Source: UBA5734 sp964499985 (GTDB taxonomy: Bacteria > Bacillota > Clostridia > Saccharofermentanales > UBA5734). Taken from it: a stretch of DNA of 18,178 nucleotides. Shown piece by piece: positions 5,495 through 13,426 of the stretch. A program made the translations under genes and the position numbers. The stretch lies in assembly GCA_964499985.1 (NCBI GenBank), contig CAZCMX010000042.1:1-18178 (forward strand), written 5' to 3'. The first letter of the stretch is position 1. Each line of letters opens with the position of its first letter. The notes under the pieces were generated by a model. That model did not search any database, had not been told where the DNA came from, and worked only from the letters and a program-made list of their open reading frames with translations.

Positions 5495-7174
5495 ATGAAC
5501 AAACGCTTGATCACCATCATGAGCCTGTTGCTTGCCCTGGTCTTTATGACCACTGCCTGCGGAGGCCAGGCTACCACAGCCGCGACAACTGCTGCAGCTG
5601 GCGAGACCACTGCCGCGACGACTGCCCCACTCAAGGACCTCCCATCTCTCAAGCTGATCTATAACACCAGCACGGGACACCAGGTCATTGCCGAAGCGGT
5701 CCAGGCCATGTGGAAAGAATCCCTCGGTCTTGATGTCACTTTGGAAAACTCCGAATGGGCCGTTTTCCAGGAAACCCGCAATAACGGTGACTACCAGATT
5801 GCCCGCCATGGCTGGCTTGGCGACTACACCGACCCGATGACCTTCCTGGACATGTGGGTTTCAGATAGCGGCCAGAACGACGCCGACTGGAAAAATCCGG
5901 AATTTGACAAACTGATCGCCACTGCCAAGTCATCCAATGATCCGGCTGTCCGCATGCAGGCCATGCATGATGCCGAAAAGATCCTGATGACCGAGCTGCC
6001 GATCCTCCCGGTCTACTACTACACCAATGTCTGGCTCGACAATGGCAAAGTCAAAAACTATGTCCATGACGCCCTGCTCGGCCACATGATGTTCACCTGG
6101 GCCACCAAGGACGGCGGCGGGCCGATCAATTACCACCTCGGTGCGACTCCGGCCACCCTGGATCCGCAGCTGAACAATGCCACCGACGGTGCCGTGACCA
6201 TCCAGCACCTGTTCACCGGCCTGACCACGAAAAATGAAAAGAACGAAATCGTCCCCGGCGTTGCCGAGAAATGGGACATCAGCGCTGATGGCCTGGTCTG
6301 GACCTTCCACCTGCGCAACGATGCCGTCTGGACCGATGGCAAACCCGTGACCGCCAAAGACTTCATCTATGCCTGGAAGCGCGCCCTCGATCCGGCGACC
6401 GGCTCTGAGTACGCCTATCAGGTCTACTATGTCAAGAATGCCGCCAAGATCAATGCCGGTGAAGTCCCGGTCGAAGAACTCGGCGTCAAAGCGATCGACG
6501 ACAAGACCCTTGAGGTCACCCTCGAGGCTGCCACCCCCTATTTCACCCAGCTGACCGCCTTCCCGACCCTCTTCCCGGTCCGCGAAGACGTCGTCTCCAA
6601 GAATCCCGAGAACTGGGCCAACGATCCCAAGACCCTGATTTCCAATGGTCCGTACAAAATGACCAAGTTCGAAATCAAGAATGAAATCGTTCTGGAAAAG
6701 AATGACAAATTCTATGATGCTGCCAAACTGCCTGGCACCAAGCTCGTCTTCAAGCTGACGGACGATGATGCAGCTGCCCTGTCTGCTTTCAAGACTGGCG
6801 AGCTCGACATCGCGGAATCTTTCCCGGCGGAAGAAACCGAAGCCATGAAGGCCACTGGCCAGTACCATGTCGAACCGATCATCGGCACCTATTTCTTCAG
6901 TGTTGAAGTCCAGCCGAGGGAAGGCAATCCGGAAATCCTCCAGGATCCGAAATTCCGCAAAGCCCTCGCTCTGGCCATCGACCGTGACTATGTCATCGAA
7001 GTGGCCCAGAACAATGCCCTGCCCGCCTATGCCTTCGTCCCGAACGGCATGGCTGACGCCGACGGCGGCGACTTCCGTGAAAACGGTGGCAACTACTTCG
7101 GCAATGGCGATTACGCTGCTGACGTGGCAGAAGCCAAGGCCCTGATCAACGAAATCGGCTACAAGACCCCGTAA
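5495..7174 (+). CDS. Circularly permuted oligopeptide-binding lipoprotein (OppA/DppA family)
   Basis: The 559-residue protein starts with a lipoprotein signal peptide (lipobox TTAC, Cys22) and a Thr/Ala-rich tether (23-48). Residues 49-203 then match what is normally the C-terminal third of OppA: LKLIYNTSTGH (52-62), WAVFQETRNNGDYQIARHGW (88-107) and PVYYYTN (172-178). Residues 207-556 match what is normally the mature N-terminus and middle: ATLDPQ (220-225), PGVAEKW (254-260), VWTFHLR (268-274), ALALAIDRD (490-498) and PAYAFVP (510-516). The gene stops after AKALINEIGY, exactly where LLYNTS would follow in E. coli OppA. No part is missing or repeated, so this is a circular permutation within domain III. 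AAGGAGGAAG precedes the ATG. The gene has its own promoter and terminator, about 2 kb from the convergent oppBCDF operon. Confidence 0.9.
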   Translation: MNKRLITIMSLLLALVFMTTACGGQATTAATTAAAGETTAATTAPLKDLPSLKLIYNTSTGHQVIAEAVQAMWKESLGLDVTLENSEWAVFQETRNNGDYQIARHGWLGDYTDPMTFLDMWVSDSGQNDADWKNPEFDKLIATAKSSNDPAVRMQAMHDAEKILMTELPILPVYYYTNVWLDNGKVKNYVHDALLGHMMFTWATKDGGGPINYHLGATPATLDPQLNNATDGAVTIQHLFTGLTTKNEKNEIVPGVAEKWDISADGLVWTFHLRNDAVWTDGKPVTAKDFIYAWKRALDPATGSEYAYQVYYVKNAAKINAGEVPVEELGVKAIDDKTLEVTLEAATPYFTQLTAFPTLFPVREDVVSKNPENWANDPKTLISNGPYKMTKFEIKNEIVLEKNDKFYDAAKLPGTKLVFKLTDDDAAALSAFKTGELDIAESFPAEETEAMKATGQYHVEPIIGTYFFSVEVQPREGNPEILQDPKFRKALALAIDRDYVIEVAQNNALPAYAFVPNGMADADGGDFRENGGNYFGNGDYAADVAEAKALINEIGYKTP

Positions 7175-7239
7175 ATCGGAGCACGATCAGCCCGCCCGCC
7201 GGGCGACTGCGGCCGAGCAGAAATAAACCAGCCGAGAGA

Positions 7240-7269
7240 GGACCGTCTCAGTCGAGACGGTCCTTTTTT
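7240..7269 (+). terminator. Intrinsic terminator after the peptide-binding protein gene
   Basis: A perfect 10-bp stem, GGACCGTCTC (7240-7249) with GAGACGGTCC (7254-7263), closes a 4-base AGTC loop and runs into six T's (7264-7269). It isolates the binding-protein gene from mtnA. Confidence 0.94.
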
Positions 7270-7274
7270 ACTCT

Positions 7275-7302
7275 TTGCTGATCTCTGCCCGCAGGGTAAA
7301 AT
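7275..7302 (+). promoter_or_regulatory. Candidate mtnA promoter
   Basis: TTGCTG (7275-7280) and TAAAAT (7297-7302) are 16 bases apart and lie just after the preceding terminator. Transcription would start near 7309, about 60 bases before the mtnA start. No riboswitch fold was recognised in this leader. Confidence 0.55.
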
Positions 7303-7370
7303 GGTTTCATCCCTGGGCTCGGGAATGGCCCGGCCCGATCGCAAAGATCAACCCACAGGAGGCGCTGACG

Positions 7371-8414
7371 ATGGAACCGGTTACCACCCTGGAATGGCAA
7401 GATGGCCTGCTGGTTTTGCTGGACCAGACTTTGTTGCCCAATGAAATCACGTACCGGGTCTATGATTCGCCGCAGCAGGTCGCGGCAGCGATTCGAATGA
7501 TGGTCGTGCGCGGCGCGCCGGCGATCGGTGTGGCGGCAGCCTATGGCATGGTCCTGGCTGCCCGGCAAGCCCCTTCTGACGGCTTCCAGGCCTTCTATGC
7601 CGGATTGGACAGCTCCGGGCGCCTGCTGGCCCAGTCACGGCCTACTGCGGTCAATCTCAGCTGGGCGATCGAGCGGATGCTGGCCAGGGCCCAGGCTCTG
7701 AAGGATTTGCCGATCCCCACTATCCTGGCCGGGCTGGAGCAGGAGGCGATCATCATCCATCAGGAGGATATCGCCATCAACCGGGCCATCGGAATGAACC
7801 TTCTGTCCCTGGTCCGGCCCGGTGCCACGATCCTGACCCATTGCAATGCCGGTGCCCTGGCCACCGCTGGTTATGGCACCGCCCTGTCCGTTTTCTTTGT
7901 GGCTAAAGAGCAGGGGATCGAATTGAAAGCAATTGCCGATGAAACCAGGCCCCGCTTGCAGGGGGCGCGGCTGACGGCCTTTGAACTGGTCCAGGCAGGG
8001 GTCGACACGACTTTGATCAGTGACAATATGGCTGCGGTTGTCCTCGCCCAGGGCAAAGTCCAGGCGGTCATGGTCGGCTGTGACCGGATTGCCGCCAATG
8101 GCGATACGGCCAATAAGATCGGCACCTTCGGCCTGTCGATCCTGGCCCGCCATTTCCAGGTGCCCTTTTATATCGCAGCGCCGACACCCACCATCGACTG
8201 GTCCTGCCCTTCTGGGCAGGCGATTCCGATCGAGGAACGCAGCGGTGAAGAAATCACGGTGATCAATGGCGAGCGGATCGCCCCACCGGGCGTCAAAACC
8301 TATAACCCGAGCTTTGATGTCACCCCAGCGGCCCTCATCACTGCCATTGTGACCGAGCGCGGGATTGTCCGGCCACCATTTTCGGAGAATCTGGCCAGGC
8401 TCCGGGAACCTTGA
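7371..8414 (+). CDS. mtnA: S-methyl-5-thioribose-1-phosphate isomerase
   Basis: The 347-residue product belongs to the MtnA/eIF2B-like family, which converts 5-methylthioribose-1-phosphate to 5-methylthioribulose-1-phosphate in methionine salvage. VRGAPAIGVAAAYG (46-59) is the substrate-phosphate region. THCNAGALATAGYGTA (156-171) carries the catalytic cysteine (Cys158), and GCDRIAANGDTANKIGT (236-252) carries the catalytic aspartate (Asp238). The ATG at 7371 has AGGAGG 8 bases upstream; starting at 7275 would add 32 residues with no homology. No other mtn gene is in the window. In some anaerobes MtnA acts in shunts that recycle methylthioadenosine or 5'-deoxyadenosine products, so its pathway here is not fixed by context. 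A lipoprotein gene follows after 68 bases with no terminator between. Confidence 0.95.
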   Translation: MEPVTTLEWQDGLLVLLDQTLLPNEITYRVYDSPQQVAAAIRMMVVRGAPAIGVAAAYGMVLAARQAPSDGFQAFYAGLDSSGRLLAQSRPTAVNLSWAIERMLARAQALKDLPIPTILAGLEQEAIIIHQEDIAINRAIGMNLLSLVRPGATILTHCNAGALATAGYGTALSVFFVAKEQGIELKAIADETRPRLQGARLTAFELVQAGVDTTLISDNMAAVVLAQGKVQAVMVGCDRIAANGDTANKIGTFGLSILARHFQVPFYIAAPTPTIDWSCPSGQAIPIEERSGEEITVINGERIAPPGVKTYNPSFDVTPAALITAIVTERGIVRPPFSENLARLREP

Positions 8415-8482
8415 ACAGACCTGGTGCGTCAAAAGGCCGAGGATCTTCCCGCCCCCATTGTTGAAAGCTTCAGGTACCGTCC

Positions 8483-9085
8483 ATGAGAATCGTTCGCCAT
8501 CATTGTTCGCCCTTCGTCCTGCTGTCCTGCCTGGTGTGGCTGGGGCTGCTTGCATCGGGTTGCCAGAAAATGCCACCCACTACGGCCCCGGCTGCGTCGT
8601 CGTCAACTGGGGTGGCCAGCCAGGCGACAACGACGGTGCCATCCAGTGTACAACCCAGCGTGCCGGCCACCGCGGCGGGACTTTCCTACCAGAACCCGGT
8701 CTATGGCTTCAGCTTTGCCTTGCCGGACAGCTGGCAGGGTTATAGCATCGTTGAGGACCAATGGCAGGGCTATGCCCTCGATGGCCCGCAAAATGGCGAA
8801 ATGACGGAACAGGGGCCTTTGCTCCTGATCCGCCACCCGCTTTGGACTGCCGCCGAACCATACCAGGATATCCCGATCATGGTGTTCACACAAAACCAAT
8901 GGGACCAGATCGGCCAGGAGACATTGAGTGTGGGTGCAGCCCCGATCCCCCCTCAGGAGCTCGGGCATAATGAGAAGTATGTCTTTGCCTTGCCCGCCCG
9001 CTACAATTATGCCTATCTGAAGGGCTATGAAGAAGTGGAAAACCTGTTGGCCGAAAACCCCCTGCAACCATTACCCACGACCTGA
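8483..9085 (+). CDS. Hypothetical lipoprotein
   Basis: The 200-residue product has a signal peptide with lipobox LASGC (Cys27), so it should be anchored to the outer face of the membrane. A Ser/Thr/Pro/Ala-rich tether (about 31-66) follows, then a globular part that starts YQNPVYGFSFALPDSWQGY (69-87). That opening resembles small secreted domains of unknown role that begin with a non-polar 'YGFSFxLPxxW' strand. I do not recognise a specific function. The ATG at 8483 has only a weak ribosome site (CAGG), but the signal peptide fixes the start. It is probably co-transcribed with mtnA, although nothing in its sequence links it to methionine salvage. Confidence 0.8.
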   Translation: MRIVRHHCSPFVLLSCLVWLGLLASGCQKMPPTTAPAASSSTGVASQATTTVPSSVQPSVPATAAGLSYQNPVYGFSFALPDSWQGYSIVEDQWQGYALDGPQNGEMTEQGPLLLIRHPLWTAAEPYQDIPIMVFTQNQWDQIGQETLSVGAAPIPPQELGHNEKYVFALPARYNYAYLKGYEEVENLLAENPLQPLPTT

Positions 9086-9119
9086 TCCCTTGAATTGACC
9101 TGGCCGCAGCGCCCAATAA

Positions 9120-9159
9120 AAAAGACACAGCATGCGCGATTTGCGTTGCTGTGTCTTTT
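9120..9159. terminator. Bidirectional intrinsic terminator
   Basis: A 13-bp stem, 9120-9132 with 9147-9159, pairs an A-rich start (AAAAGACACAGCA) with TGCTGTGTCTTTT around a 14-base loop. It lies between the converging lipoprotein gene and oppF and can end both transcripts. Confidence 0.9.
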
Positions 9160-9206
9160 GCTCGGCAGCCAGAACTGGCCTGGCTGCCGTAGACGTCTAT
9201 CGGGCT

Positions 9207-10247
9207 TCAGCTCTTGCGGTCCTCGCCATTGACCACAAAGCAGGCGACAAAATGGCCTGGCTTGGTTTCGAGCATCGGCGGCCGCTTTTCCTTGCACAGG
9301 GGCAGGGCCTTCGGGCAGCGAGTGACGAAAGGACAGCCAGCCGGTGGGTCGATCGGCGTGGGGACATCGCCCTCGAGAATGATTCGCTGCCGCCGGGAGG
9401 TCTCATCCGGATCCGGCACGGGAATGGCGGACAGGAGTGCCTGGGTATAGGGGTGGAGCGGCTCGTCGTAGAGGGTGCGGCTTTCAGCAAGCTCAACCAG
9501 GTGGCCAAGGTACATGACGCCGATGCGGTGTGAAATGTGCTGGACCATGGACAGGTCATGGGCGATGAACAGGTAGGTCAGGCCCTTGTCGCGCTGCAGG
9601 TCCTCGAGCAGGTTGATGACCTGGGCCTGGATCGAGACGTCCAGGGCTGAAATCGGCTCATCGCAAATGATCAGCTCCGGCTCCAGGGCCAAGGCTCGGG
9701 CGATACCAATGCGCTGGCGCTGACCGCCGGAAAATTCGTGCGGGAAGCGGTTAGCATGCTCTTTGGTCAGACCGACACTTTCCAGCAGGTCATAGATCCG
9801 TTTCTGCCGTTCCGGCCCGACGGCAATCTTGTGGATGTCCAGCGGTTCGCCGACGATGTCGCCGACGGTCATGCGCGGGTTGAGCGAGGCATAGGGATCC
9901 TGGAAAATGACTTGCATTTTCCGGCGGAAGGGCCGCAGCTGCTTCTGGTTGAGATGGGCGATATCGGTGCCATTGATCTTGATCAGGCCAGCCGTAGGCT
10001 TGTAAAGACGGGCAATCGTGCGGCCGATCGTGGTCTTGCCACAGCCGGATTCGCCGACCAGGCCAAAGGTCTCACCCTTGAAAATCTGGAACGAGACATC
10101 GTCGACGGCTTTGAGCTTGCCGGTGCGGCCAAAGCCGCGGCTGACATGGAAATATTTCTTGAGATTCTCGACTTCGAGCAGGACCTCGCGGCTGCCCGGG
10201 CCAGACTTGGCTTGCTGGTTCATGACTGGAATGTCCCCCTGGTTCAT
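9207..10247 (-). CDS. oppF: Oligopeptide ABC transporter ATP-binding protein OppF
   Basis: The 346-residue ATPase couples ATP hydrolysis to peptide import at the cytoplasmic face. Walker A is GESGCGKT (65-72), the Q-loop lies in IFQDPYASLNP (114-124), the signature is FSGGQRQRIGIARAL (172-186), Walker B is LIICDE (192-197), and the switch histidine is His230. The C-terminal extension typical of Opp/Dpp ATPases has four cysteines (305, 311, 318, 336), the pattern that binds an iron-sulfur cluster in some relatives. The ATG at 10247 overlaps the oppD stop (ATGA) and has GGAGG 7 bases upstream inside oppD; an ATG at residue 9 is an alternative. It is the last gene of the operon. Substrate assignment to oligopeptides rather than dipeptides is by overall similarity. 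Confidence 0.9.
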   Translation of the reverse strand: MNQGDIPVMNQQAKSGPGSREVLLEVENLKKYFHVSRGFGRTGKLKAVDDVSFQIFKGETFGLVGESGCGKTTIGRTIARLYKPTAGLIKINGTDIAHLNQKQLRPFRRKMQVIFQDPYASLNPRMTVGDIVGEPLDIHKIAVGPERQKRIYDLLESVGLTKEHANRFPHEFSGGQRQRIGIARALALEPELIICDEPISALDVSIQAQVINLLEDLQRDKGLTYLFIAHDLSMVQHISHRIGVMYLGHLVELAESRTLYDEPLHPYTQALLSAIPVPDPDETSRRQRIILEGDVPTPIDPPAGCPFVTRCPKALPLCKEKRPPMLETKPGHFVACFVVNGEDRKS

Positions 10248-11323
10248 GCCTGCCCCTCCAGTTTATCCTGCTGTGTCTGGGCGGCAAAAAGTGGTGCGGC
10301 AACGGCTGCGGCCTGGGCATGGCTGAGCCAGCAGGCCGCACGATGCTCATGCCCCTGGCCGGCTTTGATCAGCGGCGGCTGATGTTGCTGACAGATCGCC
10401 ATGACATGCGGGCAGCGCTCGGCAAAGGCACAGCCAGCTGGTGGCTTGAGAAGATCCGGGGGTTGGCCATCGATCGGAACCAGACGTTCTTTTTCTTCGA
10501 TATTGATCTTGGGGATCGAGTTGAGAAGACCCCAGGTATATGGATGGCGGGGCTCATAGAAAATGTCGCGTGTCCGCCCCTCCTCAACGATTTTGCCGGC
10601 ATACATGACCCGGATGCTGTCGCAAAGGTTGGCCACGACGCCGAGATCGTGGGTGATCAGGATGATCGAGCTGTTGATTTTGTTTCTCAGGTCGCGCATC
10701 AGCTCGAGGATCTGGGCCTGGATGGTGACGTCAAGCGCGGTGGTCGGCTCGTCAGCGATCAGGAGGTCCGGATCGCAGGCCAGGGACATGGCGATCATGA
10801 CGCGCTGGCGCATACCGCCGGAGAATTCGAAGGGATACTGGTCGAGCCGGCTTTCCGGACTGGGGATCCCAACCAGGCGCAGCAGCTCGATCGCCCGTTT
10901 GCGGGCATCCTCGCGGGAAATGTTCTGGTGCAGGTGGAGAACTTCGGTGATCTGGCCGCCGATTTTCTTGACGGGATTCAATGAGGTCATCGGGTCCTGG
11001 AAAATCATCGCGATCTTGTTGCCACGGATTTTCCGCATCTCCTTGTCGGACATTTTGGCCAGGTCCTGGCCATTGAACAAGATCTCGCCGCCGACGATTT
11101 TGCCGGGGTTGGCGACCAGGCCCATGATCGACATCGACATGACGCTCTTGCCGCAGCCCGATTCGCCGACAATGCCGACGGCTTCGCCGCGTTCGACGAC
11201 CAGGTCGACGCCGCGGACGGCCTGGACGGGGCCGACATGGGTGAAAAAGGTGGTTTCCAGCTGGCGGATATCCAGGAGGACATCCGCTGCGGGATTTTTG
11301 GGATCGATTGCTTTACCGTTCAC
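10244..11323 (-). CDS. oppD: Oligopeptide ABC transporter ATP-binding protein OppD
   Basis: The 359-residue ATPase pairs with OppF to form the motor dimer. Walker A is GESGCGKS (53-60), the Q-loop is in IFQDPMTSLNP (107-117), the signature is FSGGMRQR (167-174), Walker B is LLIADE (187-192), and the switch histidine is His225. FSGGMRQR is the usual OppD/DppD form, whereas OppF has FSGGQRQR. Four C-terminal cysteines (298, 304, 311, 331) match the cluster-binding pattern of this family. An Ala/Gln-rich tail of about 25 residues (335-359) extends beyond the usual end. The start is GTG at 11323 with GAGG 8 bases upstream, and the gene lies 10 bases after oppC. Confidence 0.92.
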   Translation of the reverse strand: MNGKAIDPKNPAADVLLDIRQLETTFFTHVGPVQAVRGVDLVVERGEAVGIVGESGCGKSVMSMSIMGLVANPGKIVGGEILFNGQDLAKMSDKEMRKIRGNKIAMIFQDPMTSLNPVKKIGGQITEVLHLHQNISREDARKRAIELLRLVGIPSPESRLDQYPFEFSGGMRQRVMIAMSLACDPDLLIADEPTTALDVTIQAQILELMRDLRNKINSSIILITHDLGVVANLCDSIRVMYAGKIVEEGRTRDIFYEPRHPYTWGLLNSIPKINIEEKERLVPIDGQPPDLLKPPAGCAFAERCPHVMAICQQHQPPLIKAGQGHEHRAACWLSHAQAAAVAAPLFAAQTQQDKLEGQA

Positions 11324-11333
11324 GTGCGCTGCC

Positions 11334-12305
11334 TCACTTTCTCATTCTTGGATCGAGTGCGTCGCGCAAGCCGTCACCCATGATGTTGAAGGCCAGGACG
11401 GTTACCGAGATGGCCAGGGCTGGGAAAAACAGGAGATAGGGATAGCTGGCCAGGCCCTTATAGGCATCACTGGCCAGTGAGCCCCAGCTGGCCATCGGGG
11501 CGGAGACGCCGATCCCGATGAAGCTGAGGAAGGACTCAGTGAAAATGGCACCCGGAATCGACATCGTCACGGTGACGATGATCTGGCCGACGGTGTTCGG
11601 CACGAGATGGCGCATGATGATCCGCCAGCCGGACGCTCCCATCGAGCGGGCCGCCAGGACATATTCGTTATTCTTGATCGAGAGGATCTGGCCGCGGACC
11701 ATGCGGGCCATGCCGACCCAGTAGACCGAGCCAAGCACGACATAGATCAGGATCAGCTCCGGTCCCAGATATTTCAGGTGGCGCAGGAAGGTGGTCTCAA
11801 AAGCCGTCTTGATCGAATCCTGGAAAACGACCTTGAGCAGGATGACGTACAGGATCAAAGGAATGCTGTAGAGGACATCGACGATGCGCATCATGAAATT
11901 ATCGATTTTGCCGCCGATATAGCCGGAAATGCCGCCGTAGATGACGCCAATCGTCAGGTTGATGATGCTGGCGACGATGCCGATCGACAATGAGATGCGG
12001 GCCCCATAGACGGTGCGGATGAACAGGTCACGGCCGAGCTTGTCGGTGCCGAAGAGATGCTGCAGATTGGGTGCCAGGTTGCGCGCCGTACGGATCTGCT
12101 GGTCATAGGTATAGGGGTAGAAAAACGGAATGATGATGGCCCCCAGGATGATGACCAGAAGAACTGCTGCGGCCACCAGGGCGGGCTTGTGGCGGCGGAA
12201 CCGGCGCCAGGCATCCTGCCAGTAGGTGACACTGGGCCGGACGATGCCGCTGCTGATCCGTTCGCTTTCTTGAATGGGGGTGAACAGGTCCTGATTGAAT
12301 TCCAT
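11334..12305 (-). CDS. oppC: Oligopeptide ABC transporter permease OppC
   Basis: The 323-residue inner-membrane permease has a soluble N-terminus of about 40 residues, a first membrane helix (about 41-61), the GTDKLGRDLFIRTVYGAR segment (86-103) characteristic of OppC/DppC, further helices, and a cytoplasmic EAA loop (about 218-237, AARSMGASGWRIIMRHLVPN) that contacts the ATPases. The ATG at 12305 has AGGAGG 9 bases upstream, inside the end of oppB. The in-frame start at 12359 would add 18 residues that overlap oppB. The gene sits 4 bases after oppB, so coupled translation is likely. Confidence 0.93.
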   Translation of the reverse strand: MEFNQDLFTPIQESERISSGIVRPSVTYWQDAWRRFRRHKPALVAAAVLLVIILGAIIIPFFYPYTYDQQIRTARNLAPNLQHLFGTDKLGRDLFIRTVYGARISLSIGIVASIINLTIGVIYGGISGYIGGKIDNFMMRIVDVLYSIPLILYVILLKVVFQDSIKTAFETTFLRHLKYLGPELILIYVVLGSVYWVGMARMVRGQILSIKNNEYVLAARSMGASGWRIIMRHLVPNTVGQIIVTVTMSIPGAIFTESFLSFIGIGVSAPMASWGSLASDAYKGLASYPYLLFFPALAISVTVLAFNIMGDGLRDALDPRMRK

Positions 12306-12309
12306 CGTG

Positions 12310-13260
12310 TCAAGCCTCCTTGATATTGCCCATCTTGATCCGGGGGTCGATAAAGCCATAAATGATATCGACCAGGAAGTTCAAGATGATCAGGATGGCG
12401 GCATAGAAAATGGTGGAACCCATGATCATGGTATAGTCACGGTTGCCGATGCTGTCGACATACTGGTAGCCGATCCCCGGGATGGTGAACATTTTCTCGA
12501 TGACGAAGCTGCCCGTCACCAGCGCGGCAATGGTCGGACCGAGATAGGTGACAACAGGGAGAATGGCATTTTTCAGGGCATGCTCCATGATGACGCGCAT
12601 CTCGGACAGCCCTTTGGCCCGGGCGGTGCGGATATAGTCCTGGCCGATGACGTCAAGCATGCTCGAACGCATCAGGCGTGTGATGAAAGACATGGAATAG
12701 CCCGAAAGGGCGAGCATGGGCAGCAGGTATTGGGAAATCGACAGCCAGCCGGTGGCGGTCGTATTCCAGATGACCGGGAACCAGCCCAGCTGGACACAAA
12801 AGACATAGATCAGGACCGAGGCAAGCACAAAGCCCGGCACGGTGACGCCAAGCGTGGCCAGGAACATGAAGGAATAATCCTGCCATTTGTTCTGCTTGAG
12901 GGCAGAGATGATCCCCATCGGGACACTGAGAATCACCGTGATCAGAACCGCCAGAATGCCGATCTTGGCGGTGATCGGGAATCCGGCGCCGATCAGTTCA
13001 TTGACCGTGCGGCCGCGGAATTTGAATGAAGGGCCAAAATCACCGCGCATCAGGTCGCCCATATAGTCGGTGTATTGCTTGAACAAAGGGTCATCCAGAT
13101 GGTACTTCTCATTCAATGCAGCGATGATGGCCGGCTCAAGCGGCTTTTCACGGGTAAAAGGACCGCCGGGAATCGCATGCATCAGGAAAAACGTGATCGT
13201 TGAAATCGCGAAGAGGGTCAGAATCATCGCGATCGCCCGCTGCAGAATGTATCTTGTCAT
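12310..13260 (-). CDS. oppB: Oligopeptide ABC transporter permease OppB
   Basis: The 316-residue inner-membrane permease opens with MTRYILQRAIAMILTLFAIS, the usual start of OppB/DppB. HAIPGGPF (28-35) follows the first helix, LMRGDFGPSF (70-79) is the conserved periplasm-side segment, and the EAA loop is near 210-229 (IRTARAKGLSEMRVIMEHAL). It ends with the family-typical IDPRIK. The ATG at 13260 has AAGGAGA about 9 bases upstream; starting at 13311 would add 17 unrelated residues. It is the first gene of oppBCDF. No binding-protein gene precedes it, unlike the common oppABCDF order. Together with OppC it forms the membrane channel. Confidence 0.93.
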   Translation of the reverse strand: MTRYILQRAIAMILTLFAISTITFFLMHAIPGGPFTREKPLEPAIIAALNEKYHLDDPLFKQYTDYMGDLMRGDFGPSFKFRGRTVNELIGAGFPITAKIGILAVLITVILSVPMGIISALKQNKWQDYSFMFLATLGVTVPGFVLASVLIYVFCVQLGWFPVIWNTTATGWLSISQYLLPMLALSGYSMSFITRLMRSSMLDVIGQDYIRTARAKGLSEMRVIMEHALKNAILPVVTYLGPTIAALVTGSFVIEKMFTIPGIGYQYVDSIGNRDYTMIMGSTIFYAAILIILNFLVDIIYGFIDPRIKMGNIKEA

Positions 13261-13290
13261 GGGCTTTCGTCTCCTTGTCGAAAAAATGTC

Positions 13291-13316
13291 AAAAAAAGGG
13301 CCGTCTTGCAACGACC
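13291..13316 (-). terminator. Hairpin plus T-run in the opp leader (attenuator or recR-operon terminator)
   Basis: On the minus strand, GGTCGT (13316-13311) pairs with ACGGCC (13304-13299), a 6-bp stem with one G-U pair and a 6-base loop. One base later come seven T's (13297-13291). It lies between the predicted opp promoter and oppB. It may end read-through from recR or act as an attenuator of the opp operon. Confidence 0.6.
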
Positions 13317-13319
13317 GCG

Positions 13320-13342
13320 TTTTGTGAAATTATAACACAAAA
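13320..13342 (-). promoter_or_regulatory. Extended -10 promoter of oppBCDF within an operator-like palindrome
   Basis: On the minus strand TGTTATAAT (13337-13329) is a perfect extended -10. It lies inside an inverted repeat, TTTTGTG (13320-13326) and CACAAAA (13336-13342), with a 9-base centre. A protein bound to this repeat would cover the -10, so it is a candidate operator. No good -35 was seen. Transcription would start near 13322. Confidence 0.5.
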
Positions 13343-13426
13343 ACTGATTGAAAACGCACGACTGAACCCTGGCAGAGCAAAAAAATAACAGAATCATGCG
13401 AAATTCGGCTCAAACTGGGCAGATGT

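Noticed and set aside
5495..7174. Binding-protein gene as a simple truncated or fused pseudogene
   Set aside because: All OppA segments are present exactly once, the frame is intact, and the signal peptide, ribosome site, promoter and terminator are all in place.
12295..13029. Long plus-strand frame opposite oppB
   Set aside because: It is antisense to a clear permease gene, very rich in Asp, Gly and Arg, and has no family features.
13287..13292. TTGACA on the minus strand just before oppB
   Set aside because: There is no -10 element at 15-19 bases downstream; the site falls in the T-run of the hairpin.
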